Positions 1 through 7,898 of a DNA stretch of 64,000 bases are shown one piece after another (the stretch's first letter is position 1; every line of letters starts with the position of its first letter). This DNA is from an uncultured Lachnospiraceae bacterium (GTDB taxonomy: Bacteria; Bacillota; Clostridia; Lachnospirales; Lachnospiraceae), in assembly GCA_947631625.1 (NCBI GenBank), contig CANRMA010000013.1, positions 34,185 to 98,184 of the forward strand, read 5' to 3'. A program made the translations under genes and the position numbers. The notes below the pieces were generated by a model. That model was given only the letters and a program-made list of their open reading frames with translations. It had not been told where the DNA came from and did not search any database.

Positions 1-423
1 GCAAGCTCCGCGGATGCGGCGGTCAAGATCCAACAGGTAAGCGAAGCCGTAATACTGGCAGTAGATGAACTTGCCAAGAATGCGGAAATGATGATAGAGT
101 TTATGGATGAAACCGCCATGAGCGGATATAATAAACTGCTTGAAACCAGTGAAAATTATCGTAATGACGTCGGTAATATGAGCAGTATGATGAGTAATTT
201 TGCGAATGAAAGTGATTCAGTCAAGGAGAGCGTAGATCAGATAAAAGATGCGATATCGGCAATTAATATAGCGGTATCGGAAAGCGCCAAAGGCGTGACA
301 AACGTAACGGAGGTCGCCGTTGACTTGACCGGTCAAATGAGCGATATAGGAAATGAAGCAGACAGTAACATGAATATCGCAAAAAAGCTTGATGAGGAAG
401 TAAATAAGTTTAAATTAGAATAG
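1..423 (+). CDS. Methyl-accepting chemotaxis protein, C-terminal part
   Basis: The reading frame is open from the first base, so the start lies outside the window; about 140 residues are seen. The sequence is a heptad-patterned, Ala/Ser/Glu-rich coiled coil with repeated segments such as VKESVDQIKDAISAINIAVSESAKGVTNV, typical of the cytoplasmic signalling rod of chemoreceptors, which relays ligand state to CheA/CheW. It ends in KKLDEEVNKFKLE with no NWETF-like pentapeptide, so CheR/CheB tethering is not evident. Assignment rests on overall coiled-coil character, because the ligand-binding part and the conserved hairpin tip are not in view. Confidence 0.8.
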   Translation, partial: ASSADAAVKIQQVSEAVILAVDELAKNAEMMIEFMDETAMSGYNKLLETSENYRNDVGNMSSMMSNFANESDSVKESVDQIKDAISAINIAVSESAKGVTNVTEVAVDLTGQMSDIGNEADSNMNIAKKLDEEVNKFKLE

Positions 424-430
424 GTAAATT

Positions 431-505
431 GCAATAACGATAATTGCAATAACGATAATCGCAATAACGATAATCGCAATAACGATAATTGAAATAACAA
501 TAATT
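431..505. repeat. Five tandem 15-bp repeats
   Basis: Units of GCAATAACGATAATT/C start at 431, 446, 461, 476 and 491. The first four differ only in the last base and the fifth carries two extra changes. The array starts a few bases after the chemoreceptor stop codon and lies before the next gene. Period 15 keeps a reading frame, but no coding start precedes it. Confidence 0.9.
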
Positions 506-578
506 GTAAAAGAACCTGATGAAGAATTAAGTTTAAATCAAAGTAAAAACTGCAATAAAAAGATAAGAGGACAGCCGT

Positions 579-881
579 ATGGAGAAAAAGAACGGTGTTT
601 TAACAGAAGAACAAATGATAAAAAGAGCGTCTGAGGGCATGTTCGTGAGAGATCTGGAAAAGGATCGCGTATATTGCCCGGCAGGCGAGGTGCTGCGCAG
701 AAAATCCGTAAGAAAAAACGGAGATGTAAGATATGCAAATAAAATGGCCTGTAAGAATTGTGATTATAAGGCTATGTGTACGCGGTCGCCGTGGAAAGAA
801 GTGGATTTCCCGGATAAGGTCACTGAAGCAAGGAATTTAAACTGGCTTAAAGCCAAAGAAGACGGCGCCTTTTCTATCTGA
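579..881 (+). CDS. Small Cys-rich protein like the zinc segment of IS1182 transposases
   Basis: This 100-residue protein has LEKDRVYCPAGEVLRRKS near residue 27 and a CKNCDYKAMC cluster near residue 58, giving four cysteines likely to bind one metal ion. The spacing (CPxG, then CxxC...C) resembles the cysteine segment found in the middle of IS1182-family transposases; that link is from memory of the family and unverified. It has its own ATG with GAGGA upstream and no catalytic DDE part is visible on either side. It is therefore either a transposase remnant that stayed open or a domesticated stand-alone zinc protein. Codon use resembles the surrounding genes. Confidence 0.55.
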   Translation: MEKKNGVLTEEQMIKRASEGMFVRDLEKDRVYCPAGEVLRRKSVRKNGDVRYANKMACKNCDYKAMCTRSPWKEVDFPDKVTEARNLNWLKAKEDGAFSI

Positions 882-892
882 GGAAGGGCGCC
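864..892. terminator. Hairpin between convergent genes
   Basis: GGCGCC at 864-869 pairs with GGCGCC at 887-892, and wobble pairs can extend the stem inward. It covers the stop codon of the small Cys-rich gene and lies 35 bases past the end of the minus-strand ABC ATPase gene. There is no strong T run, so termination is inferred. Confidence 0.4.
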
Positions 893-926
893 TGATTTGG
901 TAATGTCAAAGATTTTATTTCCGCTT

Positions 927-1712
927 TTATTCCTGATTAAATCGGGATAAAAACTGTCGCGTGCGTTCTTCACGCGGGTTGCCGAATACCTGTTTGGGAT
1001 CGCCCTGTTCAAGTATGCGCCCGTCGTCCATAAATATCACATGATTTGCCACATCTCTTGCAAATGCCATCTCATGCGTAACTATGATCATAGTCGTGTT
1101 TTTATCGGCCAACTCCCTTATAACTTTTAATACCTCCCCAGTCAGTTCCGGATCCAGAGCCGAGGTAGGTTCGTCGAAACAGAGTATATCCGGAGTGAGC
1201 GCAAGCGCGCGCGCAATCGCAACACGTTGGCACTGTCCACCGGAGAGCTGATGGGGGTAATGATTCATTCTGTCTGCAAGCCCCATTTGATCCAGAAGTT
1301 CTTTCGCCTGTTTTTCTATTTCGCCATATAACTCTTTTTTCTTTGCCTTGTATTCCGGAAGCTCCTTGGCAAGAAGCTGCCTGGCAAGCATTACATTCTG
1401 AATGGCCGTATACTGCGGAAACAGATTAAATGACTGGAAGACCAAACCAAAGTGCAGTCTCTTTTTGCGGATCTCGGCTTCTCTTTGTGTCGCAGGATCG
1501 TCGGAATCAAACAAAGTCTCACCGTTTACGCGGATGACGCCCCGGTCGGGACGCTCCAGAAAATTAAGACACCGGAGCAGAGTCGTTTTCCCGCTTCCCG
1601 ATGAGCCTATAATAGAAACCACCTGCCCCTTTTCAAGCGAAAAACTGATATCTTCCAAAACCTGCGTATTTTCAAAAGTTTTACGGATATGTCCGACCTC
1701 TAAAATTGGCAT
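927..1712 (-). CDS. Polar amino acid ABC transporter ATP-binding protein
   Basis: A 261-residue ABC ATPase of the GlnQ/HisP type that powers amino acid uptake at the inner face of the membrane. Walker A is GSSGSGKTT (about residues 36-44), the signature is LSGGQCQRVAIARAL (about 156), Walker B is ILCFDEPTSALDPE (about 176), and the switch histidine is in IIVTHEM (about 210). The start has AAAGGAATT upstream. It is the last gene of a minus-strand operon ordered binding protein, permease, ATPase, which is the usual arrangement for polar amino acid uptake. The substrate cannot be read from the sequence. Confidence 0.92.
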   Translation of the reverse strand: MPILEVGHIRKTFENTQVLEDISFSLEKGQVVSIIGSSGSGKTTLLRCLNFLERPDRGVIRVNGETLFDSDDPATQREAEIRKKRLHFGLVFQSFNLFPQYTAIQNVMLARQLLAKELPEYKAKKKELYGEIEKQAKELLDQMGLADRMNHYPHQLSGGQCQRVAIARALALTPDILCFDEPTSALDPELTGEVLKVIRELADKNTTMIIVTHEMAFARDVANHVIFMDDGRILEQGDPKQVFGNPREERTRQFLSRFNQE

Positions 1713-1756
1713 TTATTTTAATTCCTTTCTAAATTTGCAATCGCCTGTTCATAACA

Positions 1757-2443
1757 TTACCTGAAATATTCCAGTTTTTTTTCAAGCCGCCCTAAAATGA
1801 CCGTCAAAATTCCGTTGCAGACCAGATAATATACCGCTGTAAAAAACAACGGCCAGATCGCGCCGGAAATACCCTGCGAGCCTTTCATAAAGGACTGGCC
1901 CGCCCATATGATCTCCTGCAGCGCTATTATACGCGCCAAAGAAGTATCTTTTACCAGAGTTATTATTTCGTTGGACATAGGCGGAACAATGCGCTTGATC
2001 ATCTGAAGCAGAGTAACTTTAAAGAATATCTGGATTTTGGTCATACCGAGAACCAGACCGGCTTCAGTCTGCCCTATGGGGATGCCCTGAATACCGCCGC
2101 GGTAGATCTCAGAAAAATAACACGCGTAATTTATTATAAAGGAGACGGAAGCAGCCAAAAACCGTCCTGTTTCTCCGCCGCCCCATATAGGCTTATGTAA
2201 TACAAGACCGGGGAAATAATAGATTATCAAAAGCTGGATCATTAGCGGAGTCCCGCGCACTATCCATACAATTAATTTGGTGAAGTAACTGAGCGGTTTA
2301 AAATTGGACATTGAGCCAAAGGCAATGATAAGCCCGAGAGGAAACGCGCCTATAAGTGTTACGAAAAAGAGTTTCAGGGTCTGCAGAAAGCCGACATTTA
2401 AAGAACGTATTACTATAGGCATCTGCTCCAGAATCAAATCCAT
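1757..2443 (-). CDS. Polar amino acid ABC transporter permease
   Basis: A 228-residue membrane protein of the HisM/GlnP type with about five hydrophobic segments. The cytoplasmic coupling region is visible as a PIGQTEAGLVLGMTKIQIFFKV segment at about residues 122-143, in line with the EAA loop that contacts the ATPase. IVWIVRGTPLMIQLLIIYYFPG (about 57-78) is the usual early permease block. It follows the binding-protein gene after a 92-base gap holding a long hairpin, and precedes the ATPase by 44 bases. A single permease of this family normally works as a homodimer. Confidence 0.92.
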   Translation of the reverse strand: MDLILEQMPIVIRSLNVGFLQTLKLFFVTLIGAFPLGLIIAFGSMSNFKPLSYFTKLIVWIVRGTPLMIQLLIIYYFPGLVLHKPIWGGGETGRFLAASVSFIINYACYFSEIYRGGIQGIPIGQTEAGLVLGMTKIQIFFKVTLLQMIKRIVPPMSNEIITLVKDTSLARIIALQEIIWAGQSFMKGSQGISGAIWPLFFTAVYYLVCNGILTVILGRLEKKLEYFR

Positions 2444-2474
2444 CTATATTTTCCCGCCTTTGATATTTATTTTT

Positions 2475-2526
2475 GCGGGCAACGAACCGAACGCCGTGAC
2501 CGCGCAGGCGTTTGGCTCATTGCCGC
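2475..2526. promoter_or_regulatory. Long stem-loop between binding-protein and permease genes
   Basis: Bases 2475-2495 pair with 2507-2526 over about 20 positions with one bulge and several wobble pairs, leaving an 11-base loop. In the minus-strand transcript it falls just after the stop of the binding-protein gene and is not followed by a U run. It therefore looks more like a 3'-end protecting or attenuating structure than a full terminator, which would fit higher production of the binding protein than of the permease. Confidence 0.6.
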
Positions 2527-2535
2527 AAGCATTTA

Positions 2536-3462
2536 TCACTGCTCTACGATAGCAGCTGCAACGCCGTAAGTTTCGGCACATTCCATCATTGAACCGTCTT
2601 CGTAGCTTGTTACGAAAAAGTCATTCAAAGCGGCGGCAAGGTCTGAGCCTTTTCTGAAACCGACGCCGTATTCTTCATCATTTAAGCTTATCGTATAAGT
2701 AAGATCAGCATAACCGGTGCCTTCGCCTACCATAGCCGAAGCCATAAGAATGTCGATTATAGCGGCGTCTGAAGTTCCGGCGGCAACTTCCATTAAGGCG
2801 TCTGACTGAGCCTTGACGGGTGTGAAGTTAAGACCAAGCTCTGTGGCCTGCTCCTCGCCCGCGCTGCCTGCCTCTACCGCAAAAGTCAGATCGCTTAAGC
2901 TTTCCGTATCCTGATACTTGTCCGCCACGTCTGCGGGAACGATTACGACCTGCGCATTATTACAGTAAGCATTGGAACATTCCATAGAACTTGTAACTTC
3001 CGAATTAAGCGTCATGCCGTTCCATACACAGTCTATGGTCTTACCGTCCAATTCCATAATTTTGTTGTCCCAGTCGATTTCTACAAATTCAACGTCTACG
3101 CCTAAACTTGCGCCGAACGCCTTAGCCATATCCGCATCAAAACCGATCCATTCGCCGTTTTCGTCTTTGTAATCCATAGGCTCAAAATCCGTAATGCCTA
3201 CTACAAGAGTGCCTTTTCCCTGAACGTAAGCCAGATCGCTGTCGCTGTCGCCGGTCGTCTCGGCAGTTGTTTCGCCGGACTGTTCGTTTTCAGCCTGAGT
3301 TGTATCTGTCGTGGCGTCCGCCGTTGTGTCGCCTGCAGAAGCATCCGATGATTCTGCACCGTTTTGTGTATCGGCGGAAGTTGCTGCACTGTCTGAACCG
3401 CCGCAGGCCATAAGAGACATTGACAGCGTAAGCGCAAGTGTCATTGCAATAAGTTTTTTCAT
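2536..3462 (-). CDS. Substrate-binding lipoprotein of the amino acid ABC transporter
   Basis: I start this at MKKLIAMTL (3462), because GGAGGAGG lies just upstream; the longer frame adds ten residues without a ribosome site. The protein is 308 residues. A lipoprotein signal peptide ends in SLMAC, so Cys19 is the likely lipidated residue. A Ser/Thr/Asp/Glu-rich spacer runs to about residue 75, followed by a family 3 solute-binding fold (GTLVVGITDFEPMDYKDENGEWIGFDADMAKAFG). It captures an amino acid outside the cell and delivers it to the permease encoded next. First gene of its operon, with a promoter at 3504-3532. Confidence 0.93.
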   Translation of the reverse strand: MKKLIAMTLALTLSMSLMACGGSDSAATSADTQNGAESSDASAGDTTADATTDTTQAENEQSGETTAETTGDSDSDLAYVQGKGTLVVGITDFEPMDYKDENGEWIGFDADMAKAFGASLGVDVEFVEIDWDNKIMELDGKTIDCVWNGMTLNSEVTSSMECSNAYCNNAQVVIVPADVADKYQDTESLSDLTFAVEAGSAGEEQATELGLNFTPVKAQSDALMEVAAGTSDAAIIDILMASAMVGEGTGYADLTYTISLNDEEYGVGFRKGSDLAAALNDFFVTSYEDGSMMECAETYGVAAAIVEQ

Positions 3463-3503
3463 AATGATTCCTCCTCCTAAAATATATACCATAATTCTTT
3501 ACT

Positions 3504-3532
3504 ATACTAGCAGTTTGGCTAAGCAAAGTCAA
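3504..3532 (-). promoter_or_regulatory. Promoter of the amino acid transporter operon
   Basis: On the minus strand TTGACT (3532-3527) and TAGTAT (3509-3504) are separated by exactly 17 bases, about 40 bases before the start codon. Confidence 0.6.
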
Positions 3533-3689
3533 TATTTACATAGCTTATGGCTTTAAAACGGCTTTAAAATGTGCGTATCAAAACAGGAAATCGAAGTATT
3601 ATGATCTAAAAATAAATATTCGGTAAATAATATATTGACAACTGATATGCACTGTTATATACTGTTTATTGCAAGGCGCTTTGATATAT

Positions 3690-3745
3690 TTATATGCAAT
3701 TGCGAAATATTTTTCAAAGCTTCCGAATTTCGCAATTGTCTAATT
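3690..3745. repeat. Miniature copy of the ATTGCGAAAC palindrome family
   Basis: GCAATTGCGAAAT near 3696 and ATTTCGCAATTG ending at 3738 form inverted arms around only about 20 bases. The outer flank TCTAATT matches the ends of the 211-bp copies at 25971, 27906 and 34460. It looks like an internal-deletion derivative that kept both ends. It lies 36 bases upstream of the GntR gene, and the rest of this 318-base gap (3463-3780) holds only the promoter of the divergent transporter and AT-rich sequence. Confidence 0.6.
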
Positions 3746-3780
3746 ATTTTAAAGAATTAAAAGAAAGGCATAACTGTAAC

Positions 3781-4152
3781 ATGAAAATAATAATCAGCAA
3801 TTCATCTATGGAACCGATCTATGAGCAGATAATAGGGCAGATCAAGGGAATGATAATAGACGGGAGTATTAAGGAAGACACGATGCTTCCGTCAGTGAGG
3901 TCGTTATCTAAGGATTTAAAGATAAGCGCCCTTACGGTCAAGAAGGCGTATGACGCTCTTGAAGATGAGGGTTTTATAGTTACCGTACATGGTAAAGGAA
4001 GTTTTGTGGTTGCCAACAACCGGAATCTGGTGCGGGAAGAACAGAGAAAAAGAGCTGAGGATAAACTTGAAGAAGCAATCCGCGGATGCCGCAGCATAGG
4101 CATGAAAGATGCGGAGATAAAGGAATTGTTTGATTTGATAATGGAGGAATAA
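3781..4152 (+). CDS. GntR-family (YtrA-type) transcription regulator
   Basis: I begin at MKIIISNSS (3781); the open frame extends 29 codons further upstream through the miniature palindrome, but those residues fit no family. The product is 123 residues with an N-terminal winged helix (PIYEQIIGQIKGMIIDGSIKEDTMLPSVRSLSKDLKISALTVKKAYDALEDEGFI) and a short C-terminal helix, the size of YtrA-type repressors that dimerise through the tail. It is immediately followed by an ABC ATPase whose start codon lies 3 bases past its stop, and probably represses its own operon. Confidence 0.9.
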   Translation: MKIIISNSSMEPIYEQIIGQIKGMIIDGSIKEDTMLPSVRSLSKDLKISALTVKKAYDALEDEGFIVTVHGKGSFVVANNRNLVREEQRKRAEDKLEEAIRGCRSIGMKDAEIKELFDLIMEE

Positions 4153-4155
4153 ACT

Positions 4156-5010
4156 ATGCTCGTACAACTTGACAATATGCGTAAATGCTATGGAAATTTT
4201 AATCTCGATTGTTCCATTGAACTGAATGAAGGCAGGATAACAGGTATAGTAGGGCCTAACGGAGCCGGTAAAAGTACGATATTTAAAGCCGCTCTCGGTC
4301 TGATAAAGACGGACGGCGGGAGCGCAAAGATCTTAGGAAAAGACAGCCGTAAGCTTGTAGCCGCAGACAGAAGCCAAATAGGAGTTGTATTGGCGGAAAG
4401 CGGTTTCAACGGAATGCTCACAATAAATGACATAACGACTGTTATGGAATCTATGTATAAAACTTTTGATAAGAAAACATATCTTGAAAAGTGTGAAAGC
4501 TTCGGCTTGGAAAGGAATAAAAAAATCAACGATTTTTCAACGGGAATGAAAGCTAAATTCAAGCTTCTTACGGCTATGAGCTACGGCGCGAAAGTACTGG
4601 TGTTGGACGAACCCATGATAGGACTTGATTCTGTGGTAAGGAGCGAGCTTTTGGACGAGATTCGCGCATTTATGGATAAAGAGGACCGCGCGATACTGAT
4701 AAGTTCGCATATTTCCTCAGATTTGGAGGGCCTTTGTGACGACTTATATTTTATAAAAGACGGTAAAATATTTTTTCATGAAGATACCGACGTTATCTTA
4801 GCCGATTATGCGGTTTTGAAGGTGAGCGAAGAACAATACGCCGATATCGACAAAACGCACATTTTATATCGTAAAAAAGAACCCTTCGGCTACAGCCTTT
4901 TAACAAAGGAAAGGCAGTATTATGCGGACAATTATAGGGGAATAGCTGTCGAACGCGGCAGTATAGATGATGTGGAGCTTATGATGGTAAAAGGAGAAAA
5001 GTGTTATTGA
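4156..5010 (+). CDS. ABC transporter ATP-binding protein
   Basis: 284 residues. Walker A GPNGAGKST (about 33-41), a signature that reads DFSTGMKAKFKLLTAMSY (about 119), which is the divergent form common in this group, Walker B VLVLDEPMIGLD, and an ISSHISSD switch motif (about 177). The last 80 residues form the accessory domain typical of YtrB-like ATPases that pair with ABC-2 permeases. Its ribosome site GGAGGA is inside the end of the GntR gene, so translation is probably coupled. The partner permease follows after 77 bases. Substrate unknown; relatives act in cell-envelope stress responses. Confidence 0.88.
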   Translation: MLVQLDNMRKCYGNFNLDCSIELNEGRITGIVGPNGAGKSTIFKAALGLIKTDGGSAKILGKDSRKLVAADRSQIGVVLAESGFNGMLTINDITTVMESMYKTFDKKTYLEKCESFGLERNKKINDFSTGMKAKFKLLTAMSYGAKVLVLDEPMIGLDSVVRSELLDEIRAFMDKEDRAILISSHISSDLEGLCDDLYFIKDGKIFFHEDTDVILADYAVLKVSEEQYADIDKTHILYRKKEPFGYSLLTKERQYYADNYRGIAVERGSIDDVELMMVKGEKCY

Positions 5011-5087
5011 ATTTAATTTGTATCGTGGAAGCCCGTTTTGCGGCTGACTTACGAGGCAATATAGTAAAAATGGAGGAAACGTAAATT

Positions 5088-5777
5088 ATGAGAGGATTAT
5101 TAATAAAGGATATGCGCCTATTGTCCAAATATAAAAAAACATATGTTATTTATCTGCTTGTTATAGCGGCTATGATGATACGTTTAAACAATACTGATAA
5201 TGTGGCTTTTATCGCAGGCTATACTATAATGATTGTGGGGATCTTTGTAACCAATACGATCTCAATGGACTATAACGGCCAATGCCTGCCCTATATTATG
5301 ACGCTGCCCGTCACCAGGAAAACTTATGTGGCCGAAAAATATATTTTATATATGCTCAGCTCCTTCTTGAGCGCGTTTGCGGTAATGTTGATTTTTTCCC
5401 TGATAAAAATTTCAAGCGTGGATAAATTTGGAACATATCTGGTAGAGATTTTTCTATGCTACATTATAATCGGCACATATAATATGATAATGCTGCCCCT
5501 TCAGTTTAAATATAATGACAGAGCCAGAAATATTTTGTTTATAATATTGGCTGTTTTGATAATAGCGGGAGTAACCATTTCTAATGCGAATAACAGCCTT
5601 ATAGTTGAACGTCTGCATCTGTCTGTATTTAAGACGGGGATGTCCGGTTTTGCAAAATGGCTTAATGAGCTTGAAAATCAGCCGTCGAAGCTGATATCGT
5701 TTTTTATCTTATGGCTCATATGCTGGGGAATTTCTTATCTTATAAGCGAGAGAGTCATTCAAAACCGAGAATTTTGA
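5088..5777 (+). CDS. ABC-2 type permease-like membrane protein
   Basis: 229 residues with about six hydrophobic segments (around 18-40, 45-60, 88-110, 122-142, 152-170, 203-222) and MRGLLIKDMRLLSKYKKTYVIY at the N-terminus, the cytoplasmic start seen in ABC-2 transporter permeases of this class. GGAGGAAACGTAAATT precedes the ATG. It completes a three-gene GntR-ATPase-permease cassette. It probably dimerises with the preceding ATPase; what it moves cannot be told. Confidence 0.8.
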   Translation: MRGLLIKDMRLLSKYKKTYVIYLLVIAAMMIRLNNTDNVAFIAGYTIMIVGIFVTNTISMDYNGQCLPYIMTLPVTRKTYVAEKYILYMLSSFLSAFAVMLIFSLIKISSVDKFGTYLVEIFLCYIIIGTYNMIMLPLQFKYNDRARNILFIILAVLIIAGVTISNANNSLIVERLHLSVFKTGMSGFAKWLNELENQPSKLISFFILWLICWGISYLISERVIQNREF

Positions 5778-5869
5778 CATATATACGGATAATATGGGAA
5801 TTGTTATAAAATACTGCGGATTTGTACAGATTTTTATAAGCGTTTTGGTAAATTTAGTCAGATGACATC

Positions 5870-5898
5870 TTGAAAAAGCGTATAAGCAATGCTAAACT
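5870..5898 (+). promoter_or_regulatory. Promoter of pgi
   Basis: TTGAAA at 5870-5875 and TAAACT at 5893-5898 with a 17-base spacer, about 42 bases before the pgi start codon. Confidence 0.55.
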
Positions 5899-5939
5899 AA
5901 GATAAAAGCATTGACTCTATGAGAAGGAGAGGGAAAACG

Positions 5940-7286
5940 ATGAGCAAAGTTACATTTGACTATTCCAAGGCGGCTTCCTTTGTCGGAGAGACAGAGATTG
6001 AATCTATGAAGAAGCTGACACTGGACGCAAAAGAGGTACTGGTAAAAAAGACAGGCGCAGGAAACGATTTTTTGGGGTGGATAGATCTTCCGGTGGATTA
6101 TGATAAGGAAGAGTTTGCGAGGATCAAGAAAGCGGCCGCGAAGATACAGAGTGATTCGGAGGTTCTGCTTGTAATCGGTATCGGCGGTTCTTATCTTGGC
6201 GCAAGAGCGGCGATTGAATTTTTAAGACACAGTTTTTATAATATCGTGGATAAATCCATAAGAAAAACACCTGAAATTTATTTCGTAGGAAATTCCATAA
6301 GCTCTACTTATATCAAACACCTGATCGACGTTATAGGAGACAGAGATTTCTCTATAAATATGATATCCAAGTCAGGCACGACGACCGAGCCTGCTATCGC
6401 ATTCCGCGTATTTAAAGAAATGGCCGAGAAAAAATACGGCAAGGAAGGCGCGGCTAAGAGAATTTACGCGACGACTGACAAGGCAAGAGGCTCGCTTAAA
6501 AACCTTGCAAACGAAGAAGGTTACGAAAGCTTCGTAGTTCCCGATGACGTAGGCGGACGTTTTTCAGTGCTTACCGCAGTAGGACTTCTTCCGATAGCCG
6601 TATCGGGCGCGGATATAGACAAGCTTATGGAAGGCGCGGCGGAAGGGAGAAAAATGGCGCTTGAGAACGCTTTTGAAGATAATGACGCGCTCAAATATGC
6701 CGCACTGCGTAACATTATGCTCCGCAAAGGCAAAGGCGTTGAGATCCTTGCCAATTATGAGCCGAGAGTCCACTATGTTTCCGAATGGTGGAAACAGTTA
6801 TACGGCGAGTCTGAAGGCAAAGACAAAAAAGGTATTTTCCCGGCGAGCGTAGATCTGACCACAGACCTTCATTCTATGGGACAGTTTATTCAGGACGGCG
6901 CAAGAATAATGTTTGAAACCGTTATAAATATCGAAAAGAGTTCGGAAGAAATACTTATCGGCGAGGAACCGGTCGACCTTGACGGACTTAACTATCTGGC
7001 GGGAAAGAACGTGGATTTCGTAAATAAGAGCGCGATGAACGGTACTATTCTGGCGCATACCGACGGACAGGTGCCGAACTTTATCGTAAATGTTCCCGAA
7101 GTCAATGAGTTTTATCTTGGCGAACTTTTCTACTTCTTTGAGTTTGCCTGCGGCGTAAGCGGATATTTACTTGGAGTTAATCCGTTCAATCAGCCCGGAG
7201 TTGAGAGCTATAAGAAGAACATGTTCGCGCTCCTTGGCAAGCCGGGATATGAGGCACAGAGAGAAGAACTGCTTAAGAGATTATAA
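5940..7286 (+). CDS. pgi: Glucose-6-phosphate isomerase
   Basis: 448 residues, the usual length of the Firmicutes enzyme, interconverting glucose 6-phosphate and fructose 6-phosphate in glycolysis. [15 protein letters not shown] (about 81) and [16 protein letters not shown] (about 144) are the phosphate-binding signatures; the [14 protein letters not shown] block (about 206) and [18 protein letters not shown] (about 420) carry the catalytic glutamate and lysine regions. I choose ATG 5940 over 5919 because GGAGAGG is properly spaced before it. Single-gene transcript with its own promoter and terminator. Confidence 0.97.
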   Translation: MSKVTFDYSKAASFVGETEIESMKKLTLDAKEVLVKKTGAGNDFLGWIDLPVDYDKEEFARIKKAAAKIQSDSEVLLVIGIGGSYLGARAAIEFLRHSFYNIVDKSIRKTPEIYFVGNSISSTYIKHLIDVIGDRDFSINMISKSGTTTEPAIAFRVFKEMAEKKYGKEGAAKRIYATTDKARGSLKNLANEEGYESFVVPDDVGGRFSVLTAVGLLPIAVSGADIDKLMEGAAEGRKMALENAFEDNDALKYAALRNIMLRKGKGVEILANYEPRVHYVSEWWKQLYGESEGKDKKGIFPASVDLTTDLHSMGQFIQDGARIMFETVINIEKSSEEILIGEEPVDLDGLNYLAGKNVDFVNKSAMNGTILAHTDGQVPNFIVNVPEVNEFYLGELFYFFEFACGVSGYLLGVNPFNQPGVESYKKNMFALLGKPGYEAQREELLKRL

Positions 7287-7366
7287 AAGGCGGGCCCTCC
7301 GGGAAGTAAGAAAGCGGGGGTTGGATATCGCATATCGTGATAGGATTAGCGCACAGCAGACAAAAT

Positions 7367-7400
7367 ATAAGCGGGCAGAATCGGGCCCGCTTATGTTTTG
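7367..7400 (+). terminator. Terminator downstream of pgi
   Basis: A perfect 10-bp stem, ATAAGCGGGC (7367-7376) with GCCCGCTTAT (7385-7394), 8-base loop, followed by GTTTTG. Confidence 0.75.
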
Positions 7401-7433
7401 TCGTTCCTGTTAATAGAAAGAGGGAACAATAAC

Positions 7434-7499
7434 ATGAGAGATGCAGTATTTACATTTGAAATTATGGGATTAATCAAGACAAAAAAGAGGATTTGTTGA
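7434..7499 (+). pseudogene. Possible 21-codon remnant at the island edge
   Basis: ATG at 7434 is preceded by AAAGAGGGAAC, a good ribosome site, and opens a frame of only 21 codons (MRDAVFTFEIMGLIKTKKRIC). The frame stops where the AT-rich island begins. It may be the truncated start of a gene interrupted by the island. I do not recognise the sequence. Confidence 0.25.
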
Positions 7500-7523
7500 G
7501 GGAAACTGCTCTACAATAGCTTT

Positions 7524-7889
7524 TTATGATTTTATATATTCGTTCCAATCTAATGTAGACCAACCACCAATTGGTGTTAATGGACGCAATGGTGTTAATG
7601 GTGTCAGTGGATGTAATGGTGTTAACGGACACAATGGCACCATTGGTATTGTTGGTGCCATTAAAACATTTACACCAAACGGAATGCTTCCTTCAATCCA
7701 TGCTACAGGTCTTCCTTTTTTATCAACGTATGTTCCATTTATAAAACCACCTAGCCAACGAGCAGATTTTGAGAAAAAATACCCATTATTTATAAATCCA
7801 ATCCATTGCATTTCTTTGCTAAATACATTCTTCTTTTGAGATTCATACCACCCAACAAGTACACAGTTTCTATTAAATATAGCTTTCAC
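7524..7889 (-). CDS. Small 4-fold beta-flower-type protein with Pro-Leu-Thr repeat tail
   Basis: 121 residues starting at GTG 7889, with AGGAGAG just upstream. The first 85 residues contain repeated short strands (FNRNCVLVGWYE, MQWIGFINNGYFFSK, ARWLGGFINGTYVDKKGRPVAWI), as in proteins described as 4-fold beta flowers. Then comes a run of PLTPL/PLHPLTPL units at about residues 87-106, ending in WSTLDWNEYIKS. The aromatic tail after a proline repeat is a pattern I associate with this family. The start lies 9 bases after the stop of the upstream HEPN gene, so the two form an operon. Function unknown; partner or accessory of the HEPN protein by context. Confidence 0.6.
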   Translation of the reverse strand: MKAIFNRNCVLVGWYESQKKNVFSKEMQWIGFINNGYFFSKSARWLGGFINGTYVDKKGRPVAWIEGSIPFGVNVLMAPTIPMVPLCPLTPLHPLTPLTPLRPLTPIGGWSTLDWNEYIKS

Positions 7890-7898
7890 AATTCTCTC

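Noticed and set aside
431..505. CRISPR-like repeats
   Set aside because: The 15-bp units have no spacers.
7290..7366. tRNA-like or small RNA gene after pgi
   Set aside because: GC-rich, but no cloverleaf or conserved T-loop is found; only the terminator is convincing.
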